Shown here: one piece after another, positions 1 to 12,700 of the stretch
Layout: every line of letters begins with the position of its first letter
How positions within the stretch are numbered: position 1 is the first letter of the stretch
Assembly: GCA_012932295.1 (NCBI GenBank)
Contig: JAAONU010000006.1
Coordinates: 21,841,453 to 21,905,452, forward strand
Reading direction: 5' to 3'
Source of the DNA: Cyclina sinensis
Taxonomy: Eukaryota > Mollusca > Bivalvia > Venerida > Veneridae
Length of the DNA stretch: 64,000 bases
Notes under the pieces: model-generated
Database searches by the model: none
The model's input: only the letters and a program-made list of their open reading frames with translations
Told to the model about the DNA's origin: nothing
Program-made: the position numbers and the translations under genes

Positions 1-1284
1 CCCAAATACATTTATTGATTGCAGATATGCAAGGTGCCAATTTGAAAACGATTTTATAAGTGAAATGTACGTTTGTACACTTTCATCTCGATCAAGTTGA
101 ACGTAGCACACCAATAAACAAGACCTGTCCGTGGACAGCACGCTCTACTTTTCTAAGTGCTGGAAAATAAATTTTAAGCTAAGTCAAATAAGAAGTCCTA
201 TTGAAAAAATGATTCGGGGAGGGCATATACCTAGTCATGTAAGAAGATTTTTTGCAGGGAGGTGGGGAAGGGTAGGGGTTTGGGGGACAACTCATGCAAG
301 AATTTTTTTTCTGGGGGTGGTGTCTCGTGGTTTGGGGAGGATTGGGAGTCAAATACGTATGTATTAAAGAAAAAATGAAAAAAAAACGGGAGTAACGGGA
401 GGGGTGTTAACATGCAGACGGGGGAGGGACGTACCTACCCATCCCATATAAGTAAATATATTAGTTCTAGGCTAGGGGGCTGGGTGTGGTTTACTGATGC
501 AAGCTTTTTTACGGAGTGTCTAATTGGGGAGGGGGCTGGTTGGGGGAGTGGTGGCAGTCATCAATTACCTACGTATAATCGTATTAATTTAAAGTAATAA
601 TGAAACTATAAATGTGTCCAAAGGACACATGTACCCCCGCTTAATGACACTGGAGACTGACAAACTTGGTAAATCAACATTGTGGGCAAATATGTAGTTA
701 TGGCATAAAATATGACAAAGCAAAGATATCAGGTATTTACCTTTCTAACTATTGTTACATATGAGCCCTTTTAGAAGACAGGACAAGCAACGCTTTAAAG
801 TTAAAATTGTATGGGAATGATAACTGCTTATTTTAAACACCAGCCATACCACTGTATCTAGCTACATACCATGCATGTATCTAAAAGCAAGCCAAGATAA
901 ATGCATTGTAGACAGGAATAACAGTATCTGCATAACAAACTCAGTAGCATCCTTAATATGAAAAAAAATCAAAATACTTTTTTTCTAAATGAACAGGTAA
1001 GTGATGCATTTTCAAAGACAAGTTCAGCAGTCTCTTACAATTATGAAATCTTCAGTCTCTCAAAAAACCTTAAAGAGATTGCATCAAGGCAACAAAATGG
1101 TAAGGGATATAACCTACGTAGCAATCTATGTTATTTCTATTGTGCCCATTAATTTTATCAAAGCACACATACATGCAGCCCACTACAAATGTCTATTCCA
1201 TTCATGTATGTTCTTTGTTGCTCACCTGCCTTGTGTGATAATTCCATATTCAACATCTACTACCTTACTAAAATGACATGATGA
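1..1284. other. Non-coding stretch, no gene recognised
   Basis: No splice-consistent exon, CCP or other domain was seen on either strand. A G-rich stretch runs from about 208 to 560; its two halves (near 214-360 and 405-590) share 'ggggaggg' blocks followed by a 'gatgcaag/catgcaag' word and look like a diverged direct duplication. Open frames here are short and lack any recognisable motif. Confidence 0.5.
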
Positions 1285-2620
1285 GCATGCTGAAAATGTT
1301 GAAATTATGGCCAAAAAACAAGAAATTATCGTGGCAGGGATGTGTTGTCATATGATAATAAACACATTTTCTTTAAATCCCATTATGCACGAGGAAGTAA
1401 TGAGCTGGACACGAACAACCTTTTCACTATACGCATATACGGAATAAGTCAAAACTTCAAGTATCCACTGTGACCTTAACCTTCGAGCGAAAGACATGTT
1501 TTTTTGCACGCGACATGTCGACTTCATATGATGATCACTTATGCCAAATTATTTTGAAATCCAACCATGCACAACAAAGTTATGAGCCGCACACGAACAT
1601 CTATTGTGTGTGCACCCCCCCCCCCCCCCCCCCCCCGCGACACACACACACACACATGGATAGGTAAACACTTTATGCCCGCTCGCCATAATCATGGCTG
1701 GGGCATAAAAATTACCTATTAAGTTTCAAGCTAATATTTTCAATACCTTTCAAGTTATGCCCCAGACGAGAATTAAGTATGAAAAATTACAAAGGGCAGT
1801 AACTCTAAAATTGTGAGAAATAGAGTTATGGTTCTTAGATATTGCACCTCCCCAAAATGAGATCTATTGACCTATGAAGTTTCAAGATGATATCTTTAAC
1901 ACCTTTTGAGTTATGGCCCGTTCAAAGTTTAAGAATGAAAAATCAGAAAGGGCAATAACTCAAAAAAAATATGCCATAGAGTGTTATGGCTCCAAACCAC
2001 TGCACCTTTCCACAGTAAGATCTATTCACCTAAGACGTTTCAAGTTAATATCTTCCATACCTTTCAAGTTATGACCCGGACAAGACTGAGGTATGAAAAA
2101 CTACAAAAAGCAATAACTAAAAAATTGTGACAAATAGAGTTACGGTTCCTTAGCACTGCACCTTTTCACAGCGAGATCTATTGACCTGTGAAGATTCAAG
2201 CTAATATCTTCAATACCTTTCAAGTAATGACCCAGACAATAATTAAGTATGAAAAACTACAAAGTGCAAAAACTCAAAAAATGTGAAAAACAGAGTAATG
2301 GTACTTGAGCACTGCAACTTTCCACAGTGAGATCTATTCGTCTATGAAGTTTCAAGTTGATATATTCAATACCTTATAATTAAGTATGAAAAATTACAAA
2401 GGGCAATAATTCAAAAATTATGCAAAAGAGAGTTATTATTCTTGGATACTGCACTCTCCACAGTAAGATCTATTCACCTATGAAGTTTTAAGTTAATATC
2501 TTCAATACTTTTCAAGTTATGACCCGGACAAGGTTGTGCCCCCCCCCCCCCCCCCAACACATGGAAAAAGGGTAAAACACTATGCCCGCTCTCCATTATC
2601 ATGGCGGGGGCAGAGCAAAA
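1285..2620. repeat. Poly-C flanked array of about 155-bp units
   Basis: A unit of about 140-160 bp, recognisable by 'gatctattgacctatgaag', recurs near 1860, 2020, 2175, 2330 and 2468, with a truncated start near 1699. The array is bracketed by two copies of the same flank: a poly-C run, then 'acacatgg', then 'atgcccgct' and 'atcatggc' (1614-1705 and 2537-2612). The left side (1320-1610) has two further related blocks ending 'acacgaacaac' and 'acacgaacatc'. The poly-C tracts are probably length-variable and hard to assemble. Confidence 0.7.
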
Positions 2621-2769
2621 TCATTGGGGCGATGCAGGTCGGGGTGTCCGATGCAGGAGATGGAAGTGCATACCCATTCCATGAAAGCAAACAGTTTACT
2701 TGCAGACGGGGATGTTTTTTTCTTTTCTTTTTTTCTAAATATAGGTCAAAGCAAAATCAAGTGACCTCC

Positions 2770-3260
2770 GGGGTGGGCTTATTTTGACCCAGGGACATGG
2801 GAACCAACAATCTTTGTAGAGATTTTGCTGGTGATCAAGTATTCTAGGTTTGAAGGGAATATCTCTGACATTTTTTGAGAAATGGACATTAACAAAAAAT
2901 TAAACCAAAAACTTCCAAATCGCAAAAGGGGCATCATTTTGAAAAAAATCGAGGGTTTTCTGCCCTTTAGAAATGGTGTCACATTTTCATAATGAACGTA
3001 TATTCTAAATTTGAAGTAAATAGCTAAAGATAGTTTCTGAGAAAATGGACCTTTTCAAAACGGTTTTCCAACGCCAATGAGAGGGTAATGACAATAGCTC
3101 CACCTTTTTCTTCGAAAAGTGGAGCTAAAAGATCTAAGAAAGCTGCTTGAATGAGTGATAAAATTAAGATTACTACCTTCTTGTCCTAAAATACGTAAGA
3201 CAGTCGCAGTACACTTCAAGTTTATCCGAACACAATAATAATGCTTATTCAACTTTAAAT
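2770..3260. repeat. Dispersed repeat fragment, minus-oriented
   Basis: The stretch reads as two related halves on 'ttctaggtttgaagggaatatc' and 'ttctaaatttgaagtaaatagc' (each about 'gagaaatggac' long), followed by an 'agctccacctttttcttcgaaa' foldback at about 3096-3127. This style is common in bivalve repeats. No reading frame of interest. Confidence 0.4.
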
Positions 3261-4067
3261 ACGACCAGCTTAACGAAAGAACTGAATATTGTCTGAAACC
3301 AGTTATATTTGTAGTCTAGATATATATTGTCATTGATTGACGTCAATCTGCAAAATGCTTAAGAATGCGTAAGGAATACAGGACCTACGACAGGCAGAAA
3401 AAAGAACTATTATTTAATTTTCCTGCTTTATTATTTTGATCACAGCCAGAAATACGTAATGACTTCTAGGATATGTTCGACTTTTAATTTCGTCATAAAA
3501 AAAATTGTAAATTATGGCGTAAAAAAGAATGAAATAAAACTTGATTTGGCTTTGACTCTAATTCTGAGTTCACCTGTTTGTTCTTGGCTCTATCTCCAAT
3601 CACAGAAAACGAAAAGACGACAAAAACGTCACTTGACGTCAATTTTGTTATTGTAACTAGGTGTTGTTTCAACTAAGTCGTTACTTTTTTCTCTACAGTG
3701 TTTAGATTCAGCGCATTTTACCCTTTCTTCTGATTCGGCCCTATTTCAAGACTTGTTAAATCCGTTCCTTTCTTATACTTATTTTTAAGCAGAACTCCAT
3801 GTCCGACTTTTAATACAGAAACAAACCTCTTTAAACATTAAGAAAATAGTCAACTGATTCTATTGTTTATGTAGACATTAACTCCAACACGGGTGTAATC
3901 TCTGGCTCCTTCTTCGAGAGGCGGAGTTAATGTTTAAAGGACGTGTATTCAGTAGATTGTGTTTCTTTCTGCTTACATCAAAATGTAGAAAAAAATTTGA
4001 TTATAAATGGACTTTTAAAGAATAATCATTTTGGTTGGCATTCGAAATAGACAAATATAAATATTAC
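3261..4067. other. Region downstream of last exon found for gene A
   Basis: No exon could be tied to gene A here. A small foldback has 11-bp perfect arms (acattaactcc at 3875-3885, ggagttaatgt at 3923-3933). An open stretch of about 40 codons on the minus strand ends at a stop near 3718 but has no acceptor or motif that links it to the gene. Confidence 0.4.
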
Positions 4068-4298
4068 CTGGTATGCACTTAAAATTCTTGAAAAATGTTC
4101 CATTTTTACACATAATCGACGACTCTCCATCATTGACCTTCACAGATGAACCATCTTCTGAACGATAAAGTGTGTACCCGTTCTTGCATCTTATATTTAC
4201 AAAAGATCTGCTTTGAACCTCGAATTTATTTTTTCTACATTCTCTATCATCAGAAGTTGAAAAACACACATCTGGTTGTGGTTCGAAGAAACAGCGTT
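4068..4298 (-). CDS. Gene A exon 12, CCP-like module 8 with six cysteines
   Basis: Opens KRCFFEPQPDVCFSTSDDR-EC, continues FVNIRCKNGYTLYRS, SSIMCKNGTFF and ends NFKCIPG. It holds six cysteines instead of four, with the extra pair in the N-terminal third. Acceptor attttccag|AA, donor CCAG|GTAATA (phase 1). If the intron were retained the frame would stop after 17 more codons. Confidence 0.75.
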
Positions 4299-7200
4299 CT
4301 GGAAAATGATTAAACTGTCAGTCATTAAATCCATTTAAGTACTTAAGCTCGCGACCTTCCATCCAAATGTTATACTGGCTGGCCATAATTTAGTGACACT
4401 CAAAAATACAAATATTGGTCTGTGGTTTTTTTTAGATAATTTTACAAGTGCTTCAGCAACACAGTGCATCAAAAACGGTTCGAAAAAGAATGAACTCCCT
4501 TTTCGCCCTACATCCCCCATGTTTCCTCCATTATGTTTCCTCTAAACAATAAAGTGTCCTTTCAAAATTATTTTTTGTCCGTATGAGGATTTCTACAAAT
4601 GTTATAATACAAATTCCTTTACAAACACCTATGTTTAAATGTCAGAACAAAGAATATGTTTGTAATCTACCATTTACTTACTTTCTAAGCAAACTGGAAA
4701 TTCTTTGGAAGCTTTATCTAAATTACCAAATCTACATTCAGAAGAAAAATCCTCCAAATAGGTATTTGTTGAGTTTACAAACAGTTCGTAATCATCATAG
4801 TTTGTGCATATCACTTCAACCTAAGAAAAGAAAAGAGGCCATGTTGTGAGTGCTTTTAATAAACTAGACATTCGTAAAAAATATTTATGATCTTATGAAC
4901 ATTATAGTCCGTAACACAAAGATGCAATGCATTTCAGAACCCAGAGCGACGCAATTGCCAGAGGTTGTATTTATACAATTATCGAAGGTGTGCACTAGAC
5001 CGTAACACATCCCCTCTTGAGAAGGTAATTATTTATGATGACGAATGGTGTTGTTTATTTTTAGATCAGAAGATCAGACAGAAATCTTGAAAGATTTTTT
5101 TTTTTTTATTTATTCAATGTTTACAATTAAGTCCAGGAAAGGGTAATCCCGGACGAGCCCCCATCTTACAAACATGAAAGTCAATAACACAAAGATGCAA
5201 TGCATCTTAGAATACACAACCCAGAGCGGGAATCGAACCCCGATCTCCCGTGTTACACTTATACAATTACAATTATCGAAGGTGTGCACAAGACCATGAG
5301 TATTTACTTAAATATTTCTATTATAGACAGATTTTATTCTTTTCGTACCTCTTCTCTACTACACTTTGTCGACTCAGTCATTACTGCATGGGGAGTACTT
5401 TGGCACTCTTCATTGTAATTCATTTAAGAATTTTGATGATGTTACAGAACTATCTTCTATTCAACTTCGTGGCGTAAAGGGGTTTTTTTTCAAAGTCTGT
5501 CTAAAGAACGGTCGCCTGTAATTTACCTTTTAATTGTCGGTTGCATAATTGTTCAGCTCTTAAGGTCAAAATTCACTTTGTAATTGATGAAAGATATGTG
5601 ACGTTCCAATTTGTGCGATACTGCAGAGAGCTTGGATCAGTGGCTGGTTATTGATTTGAAATGAACTTTTCTTGAGAGTAGAAACATAATGGTCTGGTGC
5701 GCAAAAGTTATAGAATATATGTATGATAATCTGGTTTACAGACTTGGAAATGGGAATCATTTGACATCTGACTTAATTATTGCATAAGCAAAGAGATGAA
5801 TATATCAGTGTTATGAATTTTATTTATATTACGGAAGTTGTTGCTGTGATGGCAATAGTTATAAAACGCTCACATATTCCACTGTGGCTCATTTCATTTT
5901 TTAACATGGTTTATATTAAATAAATAGAGACCTGAAAATAGCCTTTGAAGTTTAATCGATACAGATTTACGTTGACAAGTATTAAATTTACAGCCATGAA
6001 GTTTGACGTTTGAACAACAACCAGATAAATGGACAGAAACAAAAAATACAGACTTCAAATTGAAAATGGAAATATGATATATCAATTAAACCATTTTATA
6101 CAAACAAAACACATCTACCTTGTCGTTTGGATAAACATATGTACCGGAAACAAGATAACTGTGGCCAGAATTGAAGGTACGATGAAAGGTGTTGCTATTG
6201 ACAGGGTAACCAGAAAACAAGCATCTCGCTGCAAGGAAATAAAAATATTTTGTTGAAAACTATGACACCAATTTGCCAATTTATTATTGTTGTTTCAGCT
6301 ATCAGAGTTATTCTGAATATAGTTGTCTTAGATGACTGAGCTCGAAAGTAATATCATATAGAGCAAATTTTATAAGTTCTAAATCTATAGTGTTAATGAC
6401 TAGAAGCTTACAGTGCGTCTTCAATTTCGAAGAAATCTAACAACCATTAATTACTTTTGTTTCGATTACTGAAAAAACTGTACTGCAACTGATACATGTT
6501 AAAAAATAAATTTATTTTCAATTTTTTATTACAACTTGAAAACAAATAAAATAAACAAATGAAGAAAATGATTTCATAATAATATCAAATTTGTCTTTGT
6601 CCTTTGAGCTTATTTCAATGTCAAAGTGGGATTCTCTATCAGTGATTTCATTGAATGTTTCATATGTACAAAAATAAATTAAATAAAATCACGGCGATTC
6701 TGAATTTGAAGTGAATAGGCATTAATAGCAGGAATCCAATTATTGAAAACACCTCAAAACTTACCCTCCTCGCATCTTGGTGCTCTTTGTATCTCTCCCC
6801 TTACACATCTTCTTATTAACGGCTTATTCATTGGTTGGTTATCTCTGTAAAAGTCATATCCTGGATGGCATGAAAGACTCACTTCTGTCTGGCTTGAAAT
6901 CTTTGAATTGACTTCTGAGCCATTTTTGTAGCGTACAATAGCTTTTAACTGACTGGCAGGATCACAGCGCTCTTACATACAACAAGAAAGTATATAACTG
7001 TTATAACAGCGTGAGTAAACGTCTCGCTGCAGGTTATAAGCGCAAGGTAGCTTAGGAAAACGTACGCAACCAACTGCAACATATGAAAATGGATCATTTG
7101 GTTCTGGGTTTGAAATACTGAATCAACAGTGCATTAAAAGCTTGCAAAATGAAGTTGTTAAAGCGACAGGCTCACAGAATTTAGCTGAATTTTTGTCTTT

Positions 7201-9680
7201 AAAATTTAAGAGAAGTTGATATACTAAAGAAAAAACATAATATTATGCTTCTATACACCTTGAAAAATGCAAAAAAAAATGTTTTGCAGTAACTAGGATT
7301 CGAACCCATGACCTTTCCGTTAGTTAACTGTAGGGCGACGATCTACACCACCGAGCCACAGCGCCTTGGTATTCAGACGCGTTCAAATTAATATTATAAT
7401 AAAAGTACATTGTATCTACCCCGTGACTAACAGGGTAATTTTTTTACCAATTAAAGTTTGTAAAACTTTATACTTTTATGTTTTTCTGTAACAAAAAATG
7501 AGTCAGTAACTTAGTTTAAACATGTTCTTCATATTTATAGCAAGAATTTCAAGGTGTATAAACATTTTCTTTTTTTCATCGTCTGTGAGTCAGTCGCTTT
7601 AAGCAAAAACCTTCCTGTGAGGTTATGATTTAAATGCATCGTCGGAAACCCACGTTCGATCCATTCCGTTTAACTCTATTTACCTACCGTGGGACGATGA
7701 GGGACATTCCTGATAATAAATTATCTCTCTTACTCAGATAACATCAAAGGTAGACCAAATAGCACATTGGTCCTTGTATTTGGAATCCTCTTTATCCTTG
7801 ATTCTAATTGTGATGGTCTTGACTTTTAGTTGTGAAAATTGTCACTTTAACATTTAATAAAAAGTCAGGATTATCAAAAAACAAAGACAATGGTGTTAAC
7901 AAAACATGTTGCTAAACTTAATATGTAATCTGACTACCACTGTTGCTAATAATTAGGCTAAATTATCACCATAACAAAAGAGAAAACAGCGATAAAAGCA
8001 GAGGAATCCGAATTGAAGGACCAATGAAATATCAGAGAGTATTCAGGGTAGATAATCCACTAATGTCCCCCATTCGTTGGTAAAATTCTGTACTGATGAA
8101 TAATTCATTACCTACTTTCATTGGTTTCCGAAAGATTCCCTTGCGCAATCTCAGCCAATGAAATTACTTGTTACAAATTGCTTTTCGCGCCTATGTTTAA
8201 ATCCTTGAAAATACGTCTATTTTAAGTAACTTGTCATTATGCCTACTCTCCACACTGTAGAGTATCTATTTGTAATGCTGAATCTCATTCGACGAAGAGT
8301 TACTTCCGTTTGCTAATAAATATTCATGAAAACGAATAATCTGCAGTCAATTATCCCACGGTACATAATGTAGGTGTGCGTAATATGTATCGCGGGTCAC
8401 CGACGATGATTTAAATGCTGAAGTTCAATTTTTTTTATCAATTCTCGTTTAAAAATGATAATCTTTCCTTGGAATTAATTTACTCAAAGAGAGTTATGAC
8501 TTAATGGTACTTCTTTGTCCTTTTTGCTGTTGTTACAAACATACTGAGACTAGAAAACATGCTTGACCAATTTGCTGATGCCATGAAGTTTCTTGAATTG
8601 TCAAGTGTAACAAACATGCTGGTAATTTATTATGTCATTTTAACCAAGTTAGGAATGAAATAAAATGATGACATATTACAGAGATGACGGCCTAGCATAA
8701 TTTGATCCTTAAAGCAAGTAACAAAAGAATTATAAGAATGAAGACATTATAAAAATTCTTTAACATTATTTTTTAAGTGTTATTGGCAAAACAGAACGGC
8801 TAAAACGGCGGTCATTTCCTTGCAAGAAAGTAGTATAATACCCTCTACACATTCTGGAGGCTCAGGACGAAGAGTTCCGTTGAAATTTGTGATCTCTTCC
8901 TTTGTTTTCTCCAAATATTCTTTGTTTCTATACATCTCGTAACGACTGTAACAGTATATGTGGTATGATTCCAGGTGAAGAAGAATGTCCTTTCCTCTTG
9001 TGATATAACTATTAGCAGGTTTCTGTACCCTTGCCTTTTCTGGATTATTTGAGAAAAGTTTGTATCACTAACGCTTATGTGTTTGAAACTGACTCGTGTG
9101 TTTTCAAAAAAGTGTTCTTTTATCTAATGGTTTATGAAGTAATTAGTCGTTCACTTTCCTTTTTTGATATTTATACTGTAAGAAATACAAGTTTAAATGG
9201 CATATTTGTATTACTTTAAATACTGGCTATTGACTTCAAATATTCGGCATTTAATACAGGGCAGCTCGTTTGTGACAAACAGACCCTCATGCCTCAGATG
9301 AAAAGTGTTCTGTTATCTCTCTTTCTTGACAGTTTTCAAATATTGTAAGTAATAAGTTTCTACAAGAAAGCATTTATGTAACCATTGTTTAAACGCACTT
9401 ATTTCGCATTAAACACTATTAAGAAAAGAATATGTCCCTAACGCTACATAGATTTGTATTACATTCTTCAAGATAATACTTTTATATGTCTTAGTTCTGC
9501 TGAGTTCCGAAATATTTCAAACATTTTATTTTATCGAGCCCTAAACAATATCAATTTTATTGTAGTAACATTTAAAACATTTGAAATAATCAATTTACCA
9601 TAGGATGGAGATATCAGACGTCATTTTCATAATTGGTCGTTACTAGGCAGCTTTCTAATCCTAAACATCAAGCTTTACAG

Positions 9681-9728
<48 letters not shown>

Positions 9729-12700
9729 CTCCATCAGTTTCTAGATTACAGATAAAAGCAGTGTCCAATGATATTATTTGGGCATCCGGATACTACATTT
9801 TCATTAAGACTACAATATCATGAAATAATAAGACCACTAAAAACGCCTAGAGAAAACTTACGGTAGCACACTGGTGGCTCTGGATACCATTCGAGTTCTT
9901 CTGTACATTCTGAGTACTCAAAATTCTTTGGAAACATTGAAAAGGCTTCGCTACAACTGAAAGTATATTTCAATCAATTTTTACATGAGCAAAAATTTAA
10001 TCGTGCTGTATTGCTTTGAGTTTTCATTAAATTTTCACAGTACAAATACTCTAAAGATTCTTAAGCAGATGTTTACCCATAAACATACGCATTTTTTTTT
10101 TGCTGTTAATATATGTTAAAATTTTCCTGGCTGATTAAACATCCTTTAGAGCATAAGTTCAGTATTGTTATGTGCAAGTTATGTATCATTCTACTTTAAA
10201 TCTCCGGTTGCATTAAGTAAAATTACCTGAAATATGCCTGCGACCATATTTCACGTTTTCCAAAATACACAATCATCCCTCCATAAAAAGGCGTGATCTC
10301 TTCACATTTTGGTTCTAAAAGAAACAATAATACATACATACAGAGGTACTACCCATCTTTTTTTCGATTTAGACCGTAACATATAAAAGTAAACAAATAG
10401 TTTGACAGTAAGTTGTCATAATTTTAAGCTCTAAAAGCTTTGCTGCTTTCATAGCAGCAGAATATTAATTGAACGGGTTTCTATACAAGTGTAAAATAGC
10501 CTTAAGCCCACTCCTTAATAAGAAGCTACAAATTTCCGTTAAGCTTAGTTTTTACGACAATAATTCTTTGATATAAATCAATGCAACTCCTTTTTTCTCA
10601 GGTTCGCTTTAGGAAATACACCATAAAATAGACAGCTAAACCGGTTTCCATTATAAAAATGTATTGAACAATTAGAATGCCCTACTGTAGCAAATTGGCT
10701 CTTCTCCGCTCCATGTACCATCAGCTTGACAAACGCGTCTATAACTTCTCTTCCTCTCGTTTATGTAGTAACCTTGAAAACATGAGTGAAAATCCATAAT
10801 GACCCCCTAAATACTTTGGCAGTAGAAAAAACAAATCTGTAGAACTGAAGCCAAAACTATTCGAGGAAAAATGCATTCTTGACCTACAGTTCAATATTTT
10901 ACTTTCTGCAGGAATAAACTGCACCAAGACCGTCTTTAACAATTATGATCAGAGGTGGAGAAGGGCCATAACGTCAAACAAATCTAGAAAAGATATAACA
11001 GAAAAAAACTTACGAGTGTCAATTAACATCTTTTCAATTATTTTTCGGCTTGAAAATTTGATGTATAAAAACGATTTCTCCTCTTTTGTTCAAGTTTAGA
11101 TAGATAATATTTCATCAATGATCTTTCTGAAGCACCTTCATGTCTTTATGTAAATAAAACTTTCAAGATTACAGCATGGTTATACTGCGTATTTCAAAAC
11201 AGTTTTCGTTCTAACCTTAAACTGACGTCAAACTGTCTATTCAGATTGTTTGCCTTCCAGCTTAGATATAGTTGACATTAAATTTCCATTCATTTTTACA
11301 ACAGCAAAAGAATCCTATATAGATATTTTCTTATAGACTTTATTAATTAATAAATTCAAAATTTATTTTAAGGTTTACCTGGTCTACAGGTGTACTCAGC
11401 CACACTTTCGTAATTATTTCTAATGCCATCACTGGTATCTTGAAAAATTTGTCCATTCTGAATACGTGGCAACTCAGGGCATAAAATTGCTGCAACAAAG
11501 ATTCAAGTTCATATATTTAAATTAATTCTATCAAAACTAAGCTTTCGTATAACAGTTGTTAAGCCATTTTCAATGTTTCATACTGTCGTCATCATTTGCA
11601 ACTTAAATTATGTCAGTAATATTTAAATATTAATATAACAAAGCTGTCTTGTTAAGTTGAGCATTTACTTCTCTAATAAATCTTAATTCATTGAGTTTTA
11701 CGTCATTTTGGCTCATTTAAATAATTATGTGCTCATATCATTATATCTACTAAATTGTGCAATCACTGAATTCTCTTTTAAAAAAACTTACGTTCACATG
11801 TCGGCGGATTTGGCGGACTCCATTTCCCATCGGTTCTGCACAGAAGTTTAGAATGTCCACTTAGATTGTAGCCATCGTCACAAGAGAACTGTGTTGACTC
11901 TCCAGCTTCATTGTTAACATCTTGTCGGCGCCCATGTTCGGGGTTTTCTACATATGGGCATGTTATCACTGAAAAAAAGTATTTTCCTGTCTCTATCAAA
12001 ATTTCATAAACTAATGATACAGTGAACTTTTATCTTATCGTCGTGTCGAAGATAACAAAGAACTCAAACAAGAGGGCTTGGGAAAAAGAATTTTATTTCT
12101 TAGTCCAATTAAAATTTAATTATTTATGAAAGAGCCGAAAGCAAATTTTCTATGCGTTTTTTGTATTATCTTGTTGTGTGTTCACCAAGATAATTCTTTA
12201 CACAGATATTACTGTAGTACAGACACAGAATGGCAAGGGGGAGTAAAAGTGCCTTTTTTATGTATACTTCTACTACGTTACATCAGATTGTATACTTACC
12301 TATACATTGAAATTTAACATCTGACCATTGTCCATTCCTCTCACATTTCCGTGATCTGCTTCTCCCTTCTATGGAATACCCTATTTTGCAGTCATATTCT
12401 ATTTCATCATTGACGTTAAACTCTTCTCTATCCTCGTATTCGCGCCTTAGTTTAGCATTCGCAACCGGTTCTGGCGGCTGACATGTTCTACCTACAAATT
12501 ACGTTGTGCAACTGGATGTTTTGTTCAATCTTGCTCTCTACAAACGATATATTTTGTAAAGCACTTCGCTTTAAGGGTCTTTGCAAATATCTATCCTTTG
12601 CGAGTTCAAATATATATCGGCCGAGAGAATAAATTGTTGAATATTATGTAAAAGTCTTTAAAGACAAACATGCATTTTGTCAATGTACCAATTTTATAGT

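Noticed and set aside
131..597. G-rich open frames near the left edge
   Set aside because: They translate a low-complexity G-rich repeat, with tryptophan/glycine-rich nonsense and no splice or domain support.
3718..3837. Minus-strand open stretch ending in a lysine-rich tail, considered as the last exon of gene A
   Set aside because: It has no good acceptor in the required phase, no CCP or other motif, and a stop lies just upstream.
7280..7370. Possible tRNA gene on the minus strand
   Set aside because: The A and B boxes are present but the acceptor and anticodon stems do not pair, and it sits inside a TIR-bounded repeat; it is called tRNA-derived.
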